The notes below the pieces were generated by a model that saw only the letters and a list, made by a program, of their open reading frames with translations, had not been told where the DNA came from and searched no databases. A stretch of DNA of 64,000 bases from Trema orientale (Eukaryota > Streptophyta > Magnoliopsida > Rosales > Cannabaceae), in NCBI GenBank assembly GCA_002914845.1, contig JXTC01000094.1:712453-776452 (forward strand), written 5' to 3'. Numbering within the stretch: the first letter of the stretch is position 1; each line of letters starts with the position of its first letter. Both the position numbers and the translations under genes were made by a program. Below, in pieces: positions 36,801-50,500 of this stretch.

Positions 36801-38860
36801 CTTTGGAAGAATCCCGGTTGGATTTTATTTTTTTTAAGTGTTTGTATATATGAAAAAATTGGTTGTATAGGACATAACAGGGAAGAAGTTGGTCAATTCA
36901 GCAACCAAAATTGAACCCCACGATTTGGGTTGGTGGTTGATCAAGGCTACGCATTTAATTTGTGAATGGTTTGTAATTTGGTAGGCATTGGAACAACTTC
37001 TAATTAACTTCTTGGTCGACTCAGACGGTCCAATAATATTGGAAAGTAGTTCGCCAATGAATATTGGTTAGTGCACAACATGCTTAAAAGAAAACGAACC
37101 AAAAGCTCTATTCGAGTTGGAATGTAATTCCGACTAACATATAAACAATACAAAAATGTTAATAATAAAATATTCAATATTTATTTTGATACAGTTTTTG
37201 TTTCAACATTTTAGTGTTGCCGATAGTTCCAAAATCGTTTGGTAATCAAAATCGCAGAAGATGATATATTTGCCAAGAACATGAAATTGTAGAGGGTCTG
37301 CTCACTTCAAGTACTTTGGCTCCCATTTTGATGTTTTTCAATTATTAGATTCTGCATTACCCACCAAAAGGTAGAAAAAGTAGGAAGATGTTTTTCTTTT
37401 CTTCTTTTAATAAAAGAGGTTTGGGTAAAGGAAAAACAAAAGCAATTAAGAGAGTTGGTGCAAATTGATTAGTATTAAAAGGGAGGGCGAGAAAGAAGAG
37501 ACGCAATAATTAGAGGAGGGGACCTCAATCTAAATCTCAATGTCATCTAATTCTCATACAACTTTGATGAAGTGACACTCAGCGACAGTGAAGAAGAAAC
37601 TCAAGCCAACCACAACGCGGCTTATTAATCTAATGATTGGGTCGTCCTTAGAGGGAAAATATTAAAAAATAAAATAAAAGCTCTTTGAGAGTGGCTCCTA
37701 CAACTTTGACCCTGTATGAATTCAATTTCAACATAATCTTTGGAAAAATACTCGGATTCATCGAGGTTTTGTGACCATTCCTATTCTGGTACCCAATATT
37801 TGTAGGGTCGTTGTCCCATATCTGCCTATTCAAGTACCTTATTGGCTGCACTATAACCAGCAAAACGCTTACTGTAGTGCCTTGCAATTTTCTCGGACCA
37901 AAACTATATGTGGTGTCGAACATTTGGCAGAAAGAGCTATTTGGCCTTCAACTCTTGGAAGAGATACTATATTCAAACACTAAACAGAAGAAGAACTATT
38001 CGATCTTCAAACATAACAAGTTTTTTCTTCCAAGTTCCAACTATTTGGAGTCCAGAACATTAGTTTTGACTAAAGAACTCGTTTCTGAGGCTGAGGGTGC
38101 ATATGTCATTCGATTAAGATGTTTATGTACGCAATGTTTCACATTGTCCAAAATTCCTAGCTATCGTGCTTTGTTGGACTTTCTTGTCCTTTTAATGGTT
38201 ATAACTTGAATTAGTTCATACTACTGTAGCCTTACAATTATGGCATTTACTAGATATTGTCTACTTGGAAAGATTCATTCACAAGTAACATCAATTTAAG
38301 AAGAAGAATATCGTATGTCCCAATAATTTTAGGTACTTGTTTGTCATAACTAGCGTAGGTCCTCATCAGACTGATATCACCGTGAACAACCACCACAAAT
38401 AAATTCAATCAGTACGTAGATTTTTCATTATCTTTAGCTTTTGAGCTGGACTCTACAGATTTTTCGACCCATTTTTCATTAACGTAAAATTATTGCATAG
38501 TTAGTTGCCATTAAGAAACTTTCTGGGAAATCTTAGTGCTCAATTGTCGATCAAAGTCTCCATCCAATCATAAACATCATGACACATTAACTCCATTCTT
38601 AATTGGGTCAGCTATTAATAGTTATGCAAAGAAGGCAGTTCACTGTAGGCGAACTCTGGACCGAGAAAGTAATTGGAAGATTTCAATAGGATGGTTAAAT
38701 GTATTTAGCCAAGAACATTTAACGGGAAGAAAACTAAGCAATTCAACCAACTTTCGAATGAGAGCACATCAAAGATGACAATGGAGTTGGGTATACTCAC
38801 GAATCAGGCTAAGCTTGTAACCAAAAAACTAGTGATATAGTACAAGAGTGAAAATTTAGA
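33900..38860. other. Long gene-free region
   Basis: About 5 kb with no supported gene. Open frames at 37648-38209 overlap on both strands and match no family I recognise. AT-rich, with occasional A/T and (TA)n runs. Confidence 0.45.
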
Positions 38861-38865
38861 AAAGA

Positions 38866-38967
38866 TGGAAGAAAGAAGAGAAAAAGAGGAATTTAGGAAG
38901 AAGAGGAGAAGAATTTAGAGAAAGAGAAGAAGAACTTTAGAGAGAGGAGAAGAATATTAGAAAGAGA
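38866..38967. repeat. Polypurine (AG-rich) tract
   Basis: About 100 bp almost free of C, built of GAAGAA/GAGAAG and AATTTAG words, followed at about 39026 by TTATTTATAGAGAG. Polypurine stretches next to a TATA-like box occur in degenerate LTRs, but no TG...CA ends, primer site or second LTR were found. Confidence 0.5.
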
Positions 38968-39910
38968 ATTTCTAAATAGTTATATATCATTAATCAAGTC
39001 TTCAAAATAATGAACATAGAAGAACTTATTTATAGAGAGGTTCTTAGACAAAACTAGAAAACTAATATCTTCTAGAAACGATCATAAAAGGGAAACATCA
39101 AACTAGTTATTCAAAACTAAATAAAACCTAATAATTAAATAAAATATAATTATATAAACATAAAATAGTCTAATTAATAATAATTATATAGATTCTTAAT
39201 ATATTAATATAGCTTATTCATATTCCTCATCAACTAGACCCTTTTTATATGGAAGGAATAAATGGAAATGGAAAAAGCAAACTGGGGAATAACAAGAGAC
39301 AGCAAAAGGACAGAAACAGAAGTGAACATGGGACAAGCTATACATAAAAAGTTCTAGATTGAAGATGAGGAAAGCCTGGTGAGATGCTCTTTCCTTTTCA
39401 ACTAAGATCACTGACTAGAGCTGGTAATGTATACAGTGTAAAAAGCATTAGCATAGAAGAAACCCAATAATAAGATGGACGGGCTTATGAAAGTGAAGAA
39501 AAAGTATAGTCCACGGATAAAAGATAATGGCCTAAATTGATCAGAAGGACAAAACAACTTATTGTAGCTAAAATCAAGCTGCAGAGATAATGAATTTTGT
39601 AAACTTGAATTGATAGGCTTGACTGAGGAGGATAGCTGGGTCAAAATAGGGGTAATATTTCACATTGATGAACAGGCGGGACATCTAAATGAAATCAGAA
39701 AAAGGTAGAACGAAATGATAATTCCAACTAGGAATGCAAAAGGATACAGTGAAGGCGGGATCCTTTCCCTTGCAAAAGCTCTGATATTTTCTCATTCACA
39801 TCTCTGTAAGGCATGAAAGCCACAACAAGTACAACCTATGCACAATATTGCTCGCTCATAATTGTAACATAGTATCTCCTTATACCTGAAAGTTATAGTA
39901 CAATTGAATA

Positions 39911-41681
39911 TCACTCCTGATCTTTAAGTTCCTCATTCTGCAGGTACTTCGACACTCCATATGCAACTGTTCCAGCAACGAACAAGACAACTGTTGGGGT
40001 AAATGATGGATATAGATACTTAACGAAGAATTTGTCCCACTCTTCTGGTAGGAAACCTGTACATGCATTTGCATAGTTTATGGATTAGAAAGGAACACTT
40101 CAATAATACAAACAAAAGAAGCCATTTGCATGTTTTCTGGTTTTTGTTCTTCAATTGCATTGAATTTTCTCTCCACGTACAAATATAAGGAAAGAAACTG
40201 CTTTCCTCACAGCCTGTTACTCAGGGCAGATCAGTAATATTCCTTCGGCGGTACTACCTTCTTATACGTCAATATCAGGGAAAAAGAAAAAGCTTTGTAA
40301 CTAGGAAGCCATTCTACCTTGCTTTAATAAATAGAATATATTTTGAGCATAGTAATTAGATATTGAAAGTGTCTCAGCTTCCTTAGCACAAACCGAAAAG
40401 TGCGCTCTTTGAGCTCAATATTTTGATTTTCTTTATGAATGTCATAATTTTACATGTTCTTATATGCTGTACATATATCATTTGGATATCAGGAACTAGA
40501 TATTCAAAGAGTTCTAGTATATTGCAAAGTGCGCTTTACTTGCAAAGTTTGCTTTTATTTTAAATCTCTTGTTTTCAATAACCGGATTTTTGATCATGCT
40601 GAGGGAGATATACATTTTGAATGTATATGCTTCAAGGACGAAAAGTTTTTAAGACTTTAAATCACTACACAACATACTTTCACCAACATCTCAACTTATT
40701 AATCCTCTTCGATACTATTAAGTCATTACTCGACATCATTAACTAACAACATTTTAGACTCTCTGCGCAATGTATTTTCACTAACATCTTTAGTAGCAGA
40801 TAAGTAATCCTCTTTACAGAGTCATCATTCCATGAAGTTAACTAACTTATAGCTTCAAGTAGACTCAAACAGCAGCCGTTCCATGTGGGATAGAGAACAA
40901 TGCACAAATTCAATTAATGCAGACAAGTTTCCGAACCGAGATTCAATTTCAACGATATAATTCTAAAGCTACTGAAGAAAATAATATCACTATAAAACCT
41001 ATCAATTAAAAGAATTCAAATTGATTAGTTCTTATAACTCAACTGAACGTATACAGTAGCCCACTAGTTAAGAGTTCAAGAAAATTAAGTTCAGCCAAGC
41101 TCCAGTATTTATCTAGTTACACCTATACAGACCTAAATAAAATTATCCACAATTCCAAACTTTAGAAAACACCCAATAACCATTCATACGATTAAAACCA
41201 ATGTAATTAGACATCTTCCAAATTTGAACTCAATTGAAGCTTAGACGACCGTACCCGATGCGGCGAGAAGGATGCCTTGAACAAGAATGATCCCGCCGAG
41301 CCCCAACCAAGCCAGAAGAAAGGCACTCTCATTTCTGCCCCTTTCTTTGGCCTTTTCATCGTCCCCCGCCGCCGAAGCGAAAGCGGGTTTTTCGACCGGA
41401 GACCGCCGAATTATCGAAGCCCTTTCTCGTTTACCCTTGCGCTTCTTCTTAGTAGTACTCGCCGGGGTCGCATTTTCTTCGGCCGGAGAGGAGCCGAACC
41501 CCAGCCCCTGTGAGGCGGGCTTCTTGGCCTGGACCGGGTTCTCGCTGACCTTGACGGTGGATTCCGGTGGGTCCGACTGGTTCTGGGACTTGACTGTGAA
41601 GTGGGTTTTGGCGGGAAAGTGACGAGGAAGACGATAGGGTTTGGGGCCGAAAGATGGCGGACAGTGGATTTGTAGCGCCAT
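39911..41681 (-). CDS. LPA2: LOW PSII ACCUMULATION 2 (LPA2), chloroplast, 2 exons
   Basis: Thylakoid membrane protein needed for efficient photosystem II assembly. In Arabidopsis LPA2 assists assembly of the CP43 core subunit. Exon 1 is 41681-41255 and exon 2 is 40056-39911, separated by a 1.2-kb GT-AG intron that splits a Gly codon; the product is 190 residues. The first ~50 residues are Ser/Thr/basic-rich as in a chloroplast transit peptide. A low-complexity Lys/Arg-rich middle (TTKKKRKGKRE) follows, then RRSPVEKPAF. Two membrane spans close the protein: FLLAWLGLGGIILVQGILLA (about 121-140) and TPTVVLFVAGTVAYGVSKYL (about 162-181). The C-terminus is NEELKDQE. The gene is divergent from the fusion gene starting at 42616. 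Confidence 0.92.
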
Positions 41682-42018
41682 TTTCAGTTTTGTTGGTTAA
41701 GTGGATTTTCTGGTACTTGTTCGGATTTGGTTTTATATCTTTCTGATAATGACTTTTTTCTCCCATAAACTTTTCCACCATATTGCTGAAAGTCCATCTA
41801 TTTTCTTATAATTACATTTATTGGTCTTCTCTAATCTCTTCAACCTCAACATTCTTTTCATTTTTTTTTTTTGAAATTCCGACAATATTGTCAAATTCTC
41901 TCTTTCTTTCTTCAATTTTTTTTTGAAATGACTGTTTCTTTCTTTTTTGTTCTTTTTTTCCCCTTAAAAAAAGTTATGACTTTGACGAAATCTTCAATAA
42001 GTTTTTATTTATTTTTTG

Positions 42019-42134
42019 GAGGCGGCTATAGTAGGGGCGCCCCTACGTAAAGTCCTGTTTATACACCGTTTGATAGAAATCTGTAAGAAATCTGTTTATA
42101 CACAGATTCTCATCAAACGGTGTATAAACAGGAC
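42019..42134. mobile_element. Hairpin MITE (family M1) in a divergent promoter
   Basis: Left end GGCGGCTATAGTAGGGGC matches the TIR of the copy at 55640-55811. Internal arms at 42052-42076 (GTCCTGTTTATACACCGTTT...) and 42110-42134 pair perfectly or nearly so. The right TIR is missing. It sits between LPA2 (start 41681, -) and the fusion gene (start 42616, +). Confidence 0.75.
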
Positions 42135-42615
42135 GTCTTTTTTTTTTTGTTTAACGAAGACCATATCTTTGAGAATTGTTCCCAAAAAAAAAAAATTATG
42201 TACAGCTCTTTGAGTTTACATCGTATGCAACATTAGAAATTTGAGAAATACGTGGGTAGTATTTGATAATAATGAAGTTTAGGGGGACTTAAAAAGTAAA
42301 AGCCACACTCAAGTCTCAAACGAGCCAAGTCCACGTAGTCCAGCAAGAGATTCTTTCATTCTTGTGCTCCACAAGAATCTCCGACTCAGAACCAATTCCC
42401 CAATTTCTTCTCCGCCACAAAAAAAAAAAAAAAGAAAAAAAAAAAAAGGAGAGAATGTTCTCTGCTTCAAACCTTCAACAATGCCAAACCCTTTTAACTC
42501 TTTTTCTTTTCTTTTTTCTCAATAAATAAATTAATAAATACAAAAAAATCATAATATTTCTATTTTCCCTTGATGGAAATTCTCAGTCTTTCCACACACT
42601 GCTTCGTTCCTCCCC

Positions 42616-42875
42616 ATGGCAGCTGCAGCTCTCTTCACTTTCCCACATTTTCCGTCACTTTCCCACTCGCCAAACACTCTCCGCTTTTCACAGTCACGGC
42701 GCCGGCACCGCTCTGTTATCCGAGCTCAAGTTCAGGGAGAGAAGAGAGGCGTCGCCGTCCTCTGGTTCAAGCACGACCTTCGCATCGACGATCACCCGGG
42801 CCTCGTTGCCGCCGCCTCCTCCAGCCACCTCGCCCTAGTCCCTCTCTACGTCTTCGACAACCGCATTCTTCGCCG

Positions 42876-42916
<41 letters not shown>

Positions 42917-45900
42917 ATTTTCTTTATTTTCATTGTTTTCGTTTTCGTGAAATGACTGATTGGAGCATAAATTTTTGCAGGGTTTTCTGATGAAATGCTA
43001 GAACTGGTTCTTATCGCTCTGGAAGATTTGAGAAATTCGTTGAGAAGTAAAGGGTCTAATCTGGTGATTAGATTGGGGGCTGCTGAAAATGTGATAAAGG
43101 GACTTGTAAAAGAGGTTATTACTTATTATTAGTGTTATTGTATTGTTGAGTTTGATAACTTGGGACGAGTTCAGTCACTATTCAGTTCAATTCAATTTCG
43201 CTGAATTTTATCGCATTGAGGATTGTGTCACAGGTAAATGCCACCCATATATATGCCGAGGAGGAGGTTGAACATGACTTAAGGAAGTTGATGACTGTTG
43301 CCAAGGAGACCTTGGAGACACTGCCTTTTCCTGAAAAGGGCCCGAAGTTTGTTCTTTGGCGAACCCCATTTTATGATATAGAGGTGATTATGATTGTGGT
43401 TATGCTCTTTTTCTTTCCATATTACCATGTTTTATTGGTGATTTTAGTTTGTTTGATCGAGTGTTTTGGCTGGGTAATGCTGTGTAGAGCTTGGTGGATC
43501 TTCCTCTTTCGTATGAAGAATTCAATAAACTTCGATTTCAAGTATCTTTGCCACTTCCGCCGCCAACACTACCTGATACAAACATTGAATTAAATTGGGG
43601 TAAGTTTTGGTGCCATTATGCTTCAACTTGAATTTTCTGTATTTCTAGTCTGCGAAAGTGGTTTGCATTATACCTTATAGAGAGTGTTAAATTTTGCCAT
43701 GGATTAGGTCCTATTCCCACGTTGGATGAGTTGATGGAATTTATGAATGTAAATACAAGGAAACGAAAAAGTAGTTGGAGTTCAATCAAGGAGAAGTCAG
43801 TTGAGAACTTATTCATGAAGGAATTATTGAAGACTGGTGCAAGCAACCAAAGTAATTCCAGCTTTAAAAATGCCCATGCCCAGAGTTTTCGGCAGAAAAG
43901 AGTAGTTAATTCTGTTTTCGTCACACGAGAAGGAAGTGTAGTGGGGGGTGGGACGAACTCTGTATTGAATGCATTGGCTGCATACTTGAGATATTTGGAG
44001 GGAACAGCTCGAGATGACTGGCAGGAGTAAGTCGTGATCTTTTTCTCTGGCTTCATGTTGAGCGTCTTTATCAGGATCTATTTTTAGATGGTCTTACGTA
44101 GTTGAGAATTAATTTATGCAACTCTGAAGTGATTCTGCTCATGTTTCTTTCTTTCTCTGTTCTTTTTAAATAACATTTCATTCTACAGTATGCACTTAGT
44201 GAGAGATGCAAGAAATGGTTGGTTTTTGCTAGTACGCATTGGCATCCCATCATTTCTCGAGCTATATATAATAAGATAATGTTTAGGAAATGACATGAAA
44301 TGATTGACTGCTTTTGAAATTTTATTTTTAGACTAAAACATTCTCTGGATAACTCTCTTCCAGGGTTCATGAAAGGGTACGCAATGCCGAAGCTCGGGAA
44401 GGAGCTTCATTCATTAAACTCTTTGGTCCTGCCCTTTCCCTTGGCATTATATCTAGAAGGAGAGTGCATTATGAAGCTATCAAGTATGAGAAAGATCGAA
44501 ACGCTGGATTCCTCTCTCCCTTTGGGTATTCAACTGTCTCTGGCGCTGCAGCAATTGATGCTGTTTGCTCAATGGAGGTGCTAATTTTTATGGCTAAATT
44601 TTGCAGTAATGGAGAAACCTTGATTATGTTTAATTGAGGTGGTTTGTTGGTAAACTACCCTCAAGGTGCTTGTTTTGATGTTTAAGCACGTATAAAGTTA
44701 TCAGAAACTGTTTTTTGTTGCAGTGGTACTGGCTCATGTCTCTTAAATGTCAAATAAGCAGAGACAGAACTTATGGGATTAGGATTTGGAAATGGAAAGG
44801 CCATCTGATTCAGGTAAGCCATTTGGAACTGTCTAACGCTTTCTGTGAAATGTTACTTTTCCACCCCTCTTTCAAAGTTATATGCACACATTACTCATAT
44901 CCTGATTTAACTAAATTAGGTTGTAGCTTAGTGTAATCCAACCTTCAATTTAGAAAGTATTTTTTTTTTTTTGTCAGTATACAGTTGCTGGTCACAAGGG
45001 TCCTGCTATTCTTCTTGTCCATGGTTTTGGTGCCTTTTTGGAGCACTACCGGGATAACATTTATGACTTGGCTGAAGGGGGAAATCGAGTTTGGGCCATC
45101 ACATTGTTAGGATTTGGAAAATCAGAAAAGCCAAATGTTGTGTACACTGAGCTCATGTGGGCAGAGTTGCTAAGAGATTTCGTTGTTGAAGTTGTGGGTG
45201 AACCAGTCCATCTCGTTGGGAACTCAATTGGTGGTACGCTTTAATTTAACCTGTCTTCATGCATCCATGCACACATCTGTAGCAACATCTTTGCTTCACT
45301 GGTTAGTTTTGGCTCTCTAAATGTCACTATTTACTTGCCTGCAGGTTATTTTGTTGCTATTCTTGCTTGTTTTTGGCCCACTTTGGCCAAATCCGTTGTC
45401 CTTGTTAACAGTGCTGGCAATGTTGTTCCAGGATATTCCTTTGTGCCATTCACTAAAGTGAGTCTGAAAAACCCTGCAAGATGCACATGTTAAATATAGT
45501 ATGCAGTGCATTCGTATCTGATAACTGAAAACTGTTTCAGGATAGACAAACTTCAGGAGCTGCTTGGCTGGGTGCTCGACTCCTTGTGTTCTATTTGAGG
45601 TCAAGATTAAAAAGCGTAGTGAAGAATTGCTATCCAACTGTAAGTAGTCTCTACATTGCTTTCTCCTATTCCTTATGCTTCTTCTAAATCTGTTATGACA
45701 TTTTATTTCACTACATTTTTGCTTTGCAGAAAACAGATAGAGTTGATGATGGGCTAATTAATGAAATGCTGAGAGCAGTATCCTTTTCCCACTTTTCTAC
45801 ATTTATATCCATATAGCTATCTTTCTTCTTGACTAGCTAATGGGGTCTGAAATACCATGACTAAAATGGTCAAGAGTTTCGTCTTAACTTAAACAACAGT

Positions 45901-46407
45901 CCTATGATCCTGGAGTACTAGCGGTCTTGGAAAGTGTTTTCAGCTTTAATCTCACACTTCCTCTTAATTATCTCTTGAAAGATTTTGAGGAAAGGGTTTT
46001 AGTTATCCAGGTGAACATCTAACCAGGTTCCGGATATTTGATTTCCCAGCTAATGACTAGTATAGTTTTACCTTTTCCTAATCAATTTCTTATTACCAGG
46101 GAATGAAAGATCCAATATCAGATTCCAAATCAAAATTGGCTATGATTAGAGAGCACTGCGATCGATTTGTAATCAAGGAATTGGATGCTGGTGAGAAAAA
46201 TCCTTTTCTCCTGTATCCTAGTTTTTCTCTTAAATTAAATCTGAGGAGCCTAATGCTTTTGAAATTACAGGGCATTGCCCCCATGACGAGCTGCCGGAGG
46301 AGGTGAATCCTATCATAGGCGAATGGATAGTGACTCGAGAAAGTAAAATTCAAGTCGGTGGTAGTATTGCACTAGATCGGACTATTCTTTGTACAGAAGG
46401 ACAATAA
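42616..46407 (+). CDS. Photolyase-like domain fused to alpha/beta hydrolase, 14 exons
   Basis: A 710-residue fusion resembling Arabidopsis AT4G25290-type proteins. Exons: 42616-42874, 42981-43114, 43234-43383, 43488-43599, 43708-44026, 44364-44577, 44724-44813, 44978-45233, 45345-45457, 45541-45639, 45730-45777, 45900-46010, 46100-46190, 46271-46407; all phases agree. A Ser/Arg-rich N-terminus suggests a plastid transit peptide. Residues ~45-180 are the photolyase alpha/beta (antenna) domain (VLWFKHDLRIDDHPGL). The linker to ~395 keeps only remnants such as FSDE and LAAYLRYLEGTARDDWQE; the FAD-binding helical domain is not evident. From ~427 there is an alpha/beta hydrolase: oxyanion HGFG (441), nucleophile Ser509 in GNSIGG, acid Asp639 (GMKDP) and His667 (GHCPHDE). 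The triad is complete, so a catalytic hydrolase is likely; its substrate is unknown. Confidence 0.9.
42880..42913. repeat. (TC)n microsatellite at the start of intron 1
   Basis: About 17 TC dinucleotides directly after the exon 1 donor of the fusion gene. Confidence 0.95.
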
Positions 46408-47510
46408 GTTGGTATCATGGAAGAAATGAGTTTGTAAATATATTTAGTAGCTGGCCGATATAAGTTTTCTTATCTCAAAACTCGGCAAATAATTTGTGAA
46501 GTTATCAAGTAGCAGGTCGTTTTCATGAGGTAAATCTGAGATCGATATGAAACGAAAGTTGTCCATAAGCCCTGAAGTAAGAAACGATATCTTCGGTAAA
46601 CGACATGCCTTAACGGACATGTGTTCAACTAAATTGACCTGACCGGACAGAACGACTTATCATTTTATCTAGAGATCAAACGCCAGTCTTTTTACAGGGA
46701 AAACGATAATGTGCTTTTGTAATATTAATACGCTCGTTTTATAACCGAAATGGAAGTTTGGTTGTAAGTCTATACGACACGCCGTTTTCAGCATGAAGGA
46801 AAACAATCCAGGTGTAAATCACTAAAATTTATTAGAATAAACGTCATTTCATAATAACTAAAATAAATAACACTTATGCCTTGTGTCAATTAATTAAAAG
46901 TTGTCTAGTAGATTAATCCAAGAATTTTTTCTTTTACCCTGAGAGAATAGAAAATGTTACAATTTTACATATTTGTTTTTCCCTTTAAATAATAATTAGA
47001 AAGCACAACCTAATATCCTGAATCATTGAACTTTTTTCCCTTGAAAAAAAAAAAAAAAAACCGTAGTAGCTGCCTAAGAAAAGCGATAGAAAATACTCAA
47101 AATATTATCAAATCAAATACAAATAAGCTGCACTAAGAATTGCCATTTACCCATTATCAAAGCTTTGAAATTGAAACAATTGTTTGTCAAAAAATAAAAT
47201 AAATGAAAAAGCTTTCAAACAATAATGTAGAATGGGCAACATCTCTTATCCCGTCCATTCATAAAAATAAAAAAGATCCAATGCTTTCTTTTTTTCTTTT
47301 TAAACCCACCTTGGCTGGAGCTCAAAGCCTCGTTCTTTCGCAAAACTTACAAAAAACCTCTCATAAAATCCCGTTGCCGGTGCCCAAGATGGATTTTCCC
47401 AATTGTTTAAACGCTTTCTTAAAGTTTAACTTAACCCCCCTACAGATTGATCTGGTATGTCTTCTGATTTCTGAATTTCAATTAGGACACATGAGCCTAC
47501 CTTCTATTTT
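46408..47510. other. Convergent 3' intergenic region
   Basis: The fusion gene (+) and the M3 peptidase (-) end tail to tail 1.1 kb apart. Only 3' UTR and AT-rich spacer are seen, including A runs near 47045-47060. Confidence 0.5.
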
Positions 47511-50500
47511 TCAAGACACCAGCTTCATTTCGTCACAAAGACTGGTAATATCGGGAACTATCCCACCATTACAATATCTTAGAACACCATCTCCCACTAG
47601 ACCATTTAATATATCAGCTGGTTCTCTGGCTCCCCCATGCTGTAAAAATTCTTTTCTTAGGGCAACTCCTGTGCTTAGAGATAATGGATCCTCTTTGCAA
47701 AGCTTCTTCCATATGCTCGCAGCAAAACACTTGGCATACAGGTAGCTATAGTAACCTACACAAGTGAATTTATTAGCGCACAAGTTTAATAAATACGAAA
47801 ATTGATGCAATGAATTATAAAATGTCAACACTGAAAGTTACAGGTTAATCAGTTGAACGGGACAAATCACTGCCCTCTATTGGGGTGAGAATTACGTGGG
47901 CCCCACCATAGATCCCACCCCAATGGAGAACTATAATGTGTCAAACGTGTATGACGCTAGCACAACTTTTATATAGGCAATTAATAAGGGATTACTTGCA
48001 TCAGCAACAGTGGATGACTTTTCTGCCTATGCTGTGTGCACTGCTATCACTTTGGCCCAAACAATTTCTTAAATATGCCATCGTCTGATCTAGTCTTTCA
48101 ATGTTCTAGTAGGAGATGGGTTCAATTGAAAGAGTACGAATTCAAAGCATACCTGCACCATAATTCAGGAGGTGGTTGAATCGGGACTGCCAATGTGTGC
48201 CCTCTACGTGCTTCCAACTAGTGTATTTTGTTTTCAAGTCTGCAACAATAGAACTTGTGTCTCTTGGTGGGTTTGGCTGCTCCCCAAAAAGTGTTTGGTC
48301 AATTATGGCATAGAAAATCTAAGAAAAGAAGCAAAGAAAAGATTGGTCAGTACTATCCTCTTTTTTCATTTTCCTTTTTAATGCTTAAACGTTTATCTTT
48401 TACAACATTATAATGCTTAAACGTTGCCTAAAGGCTGTATTTCTTAATTTGCTAGGGGCCTTCGACAGTAACCTGACGTTGCAATTCGGTTGCAGCAAAC
48501 ATCTTCCTGGCGCCCTCCATTGATTCAACCAACTTTTGTGGGATTACTTCACCTGTTGAATGGTGTCTAGCAAATGTCCTCAAAACTCGATAATCCCATG
48601 CATAGTACCTAGGCACGTCAGTAGAGAAACTATATTAAGTTGACTACGCAAGGCTCACAAATAATCAATAAGACTGGTAAACTCTATAAACAAATACATA
48701 AAAGAATAGTTGTCTTTAAAATAAAACGCAATTTGATCAGTTAAAGACATCTAGCCGAAAACACTCTCAAGACAAAAGACTGAGATGTGCTGGGCATGAT
48801 CTGCGTCGAAGTAATTTCACTGATCACGTTAGAGTGGTTTGGCATGCTAACAGAGAATTCTGTAAGTTTATTGTTTGAAGAGAAAGAACAGCCGGAAACT
48901 GTCTCCTTCATTAATTTAAAATATTTAGTGATACGTTTGAATGCTAGCGTAGCTAACATTTCTTATGAATAAATGTAGGTGCTTTGCCTTTTATCAAAGA
49001 TTCAGGGGAATCAATAAAAATGATTAATATAAACTAAAAAACAATTCTACAAAACAAAATTAAAGTTGCATGTAATGCATACTGCAAACATACTAACTAA
49101 ATACATTTCATTAAATCCTAAACCAATATTTAGCTTGTATATTGGAAAAAAAAAAAAAAAAAAAACCAAACTAACTAACTAACTAACTAACAACGATTGC
49201 AGAATGCTACTCACTCAAATAGGTTTGAAGGTGTTTCTGCTAAATCAAGAGCCACCCTGGTACCAGAAAAATGTTGGTAATCCTACAGAGGAAGAGCAAA
49301 GAAATAAAAATGTGAGAGAGCATGTTGGTAGGGGCGAGATGAACCAGCAAGTTGCTTCTGTAACAAGCTATTTATTGAATACCGTTCTTGAAAGCAATGA
49401 GTGAAGTGCATGTCCAAACTCGTGAAAAAGTGTTTCTAATTCCCAGTGATTTAGTCTCACGTTTAATGGATCAGGAGAACCTGAAAAGTTGCAAACGAGA
49501 GCTACAACCTGTTGTATCACCACAAGCACATCAAATCAGTCACTAAAATCATGATTACATAGTCATTCTTAAATTTTGTGAAGATAATGATTATATAGTC
49601 AGTTGTATAGTGAAACAAAATATTCTGACACCAAAAAAAGAAAAAAAGAAAAAAAGAAAAAAAACCTACAAGAGGCAAGAAAGCATATATTTACTTACAG
49701 GCAGTTGGTAATCTGTCTCAGAAACTTGGCGACCACCTTTAATTGCAAAATGAGCACAACCTGGATACTTGCCCTTCCTTGAAAGCAAATCAAGATACAG
49801 ATACCCCAAGTCACCCTGAAACATAAGGATGATGCTAGATGAATTTTTGTGGAGAGGGTGAGATAACAGGAGTAGAAGTTAATATATGTATTTATATATA
49901 TATATTTTCGAAAAAAGGATAGAAAAGAAGAAAAAAGGTGAACTTGTAATGTTGCAAGATTTCTTGTTCTTGAGGAATTAAGCCCAAGTCCTTGATGCCG
50001 CGGACAAAATATCACCAAGGACTTTTAGTTCATCTTAGATATTCTATTAACTCAATCCTGGAAAAGGCTCCCATGACAGTCTTTCACTGCCTTAATCTTC
50101 AGCAATATAACTTTTACTTCCACAACCCTCTTTAATCTTTCACTAGCAGCAGACTGAAAGCAAAACCATCCAGCAATTCTTCACAAACAACCACTAGATT
50201 TGCTGAAAACATTTCACCTCACCCTAATTATTTGTGAACAGAGTCACAACATACGAAAACCAAAATATTACAGAAGTGCTATCTCCATATAAGTCCTACA
50301 GTTTATGATGGATACTACATATATATATATATATAGAGATTATGTGTAGGATAAAAGTATCTTCAATCTTATAAGAGTTCTATCAAAAGATTTCACGTCT
50401 CGAGAACAAATCATATCAGTCATCACCGATCTGAATACCTCGTCAGGATGATGTAGTGACATTTTAAGCACATCTGGGTGCCACGATTCACCAGGTGCTA

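Noticed and set aside
37648-38209. Overlapping frames of 91, 70 and 132 residues
   Set aside because: Open on both strands, no family recognised; a translated database search would be decisive.
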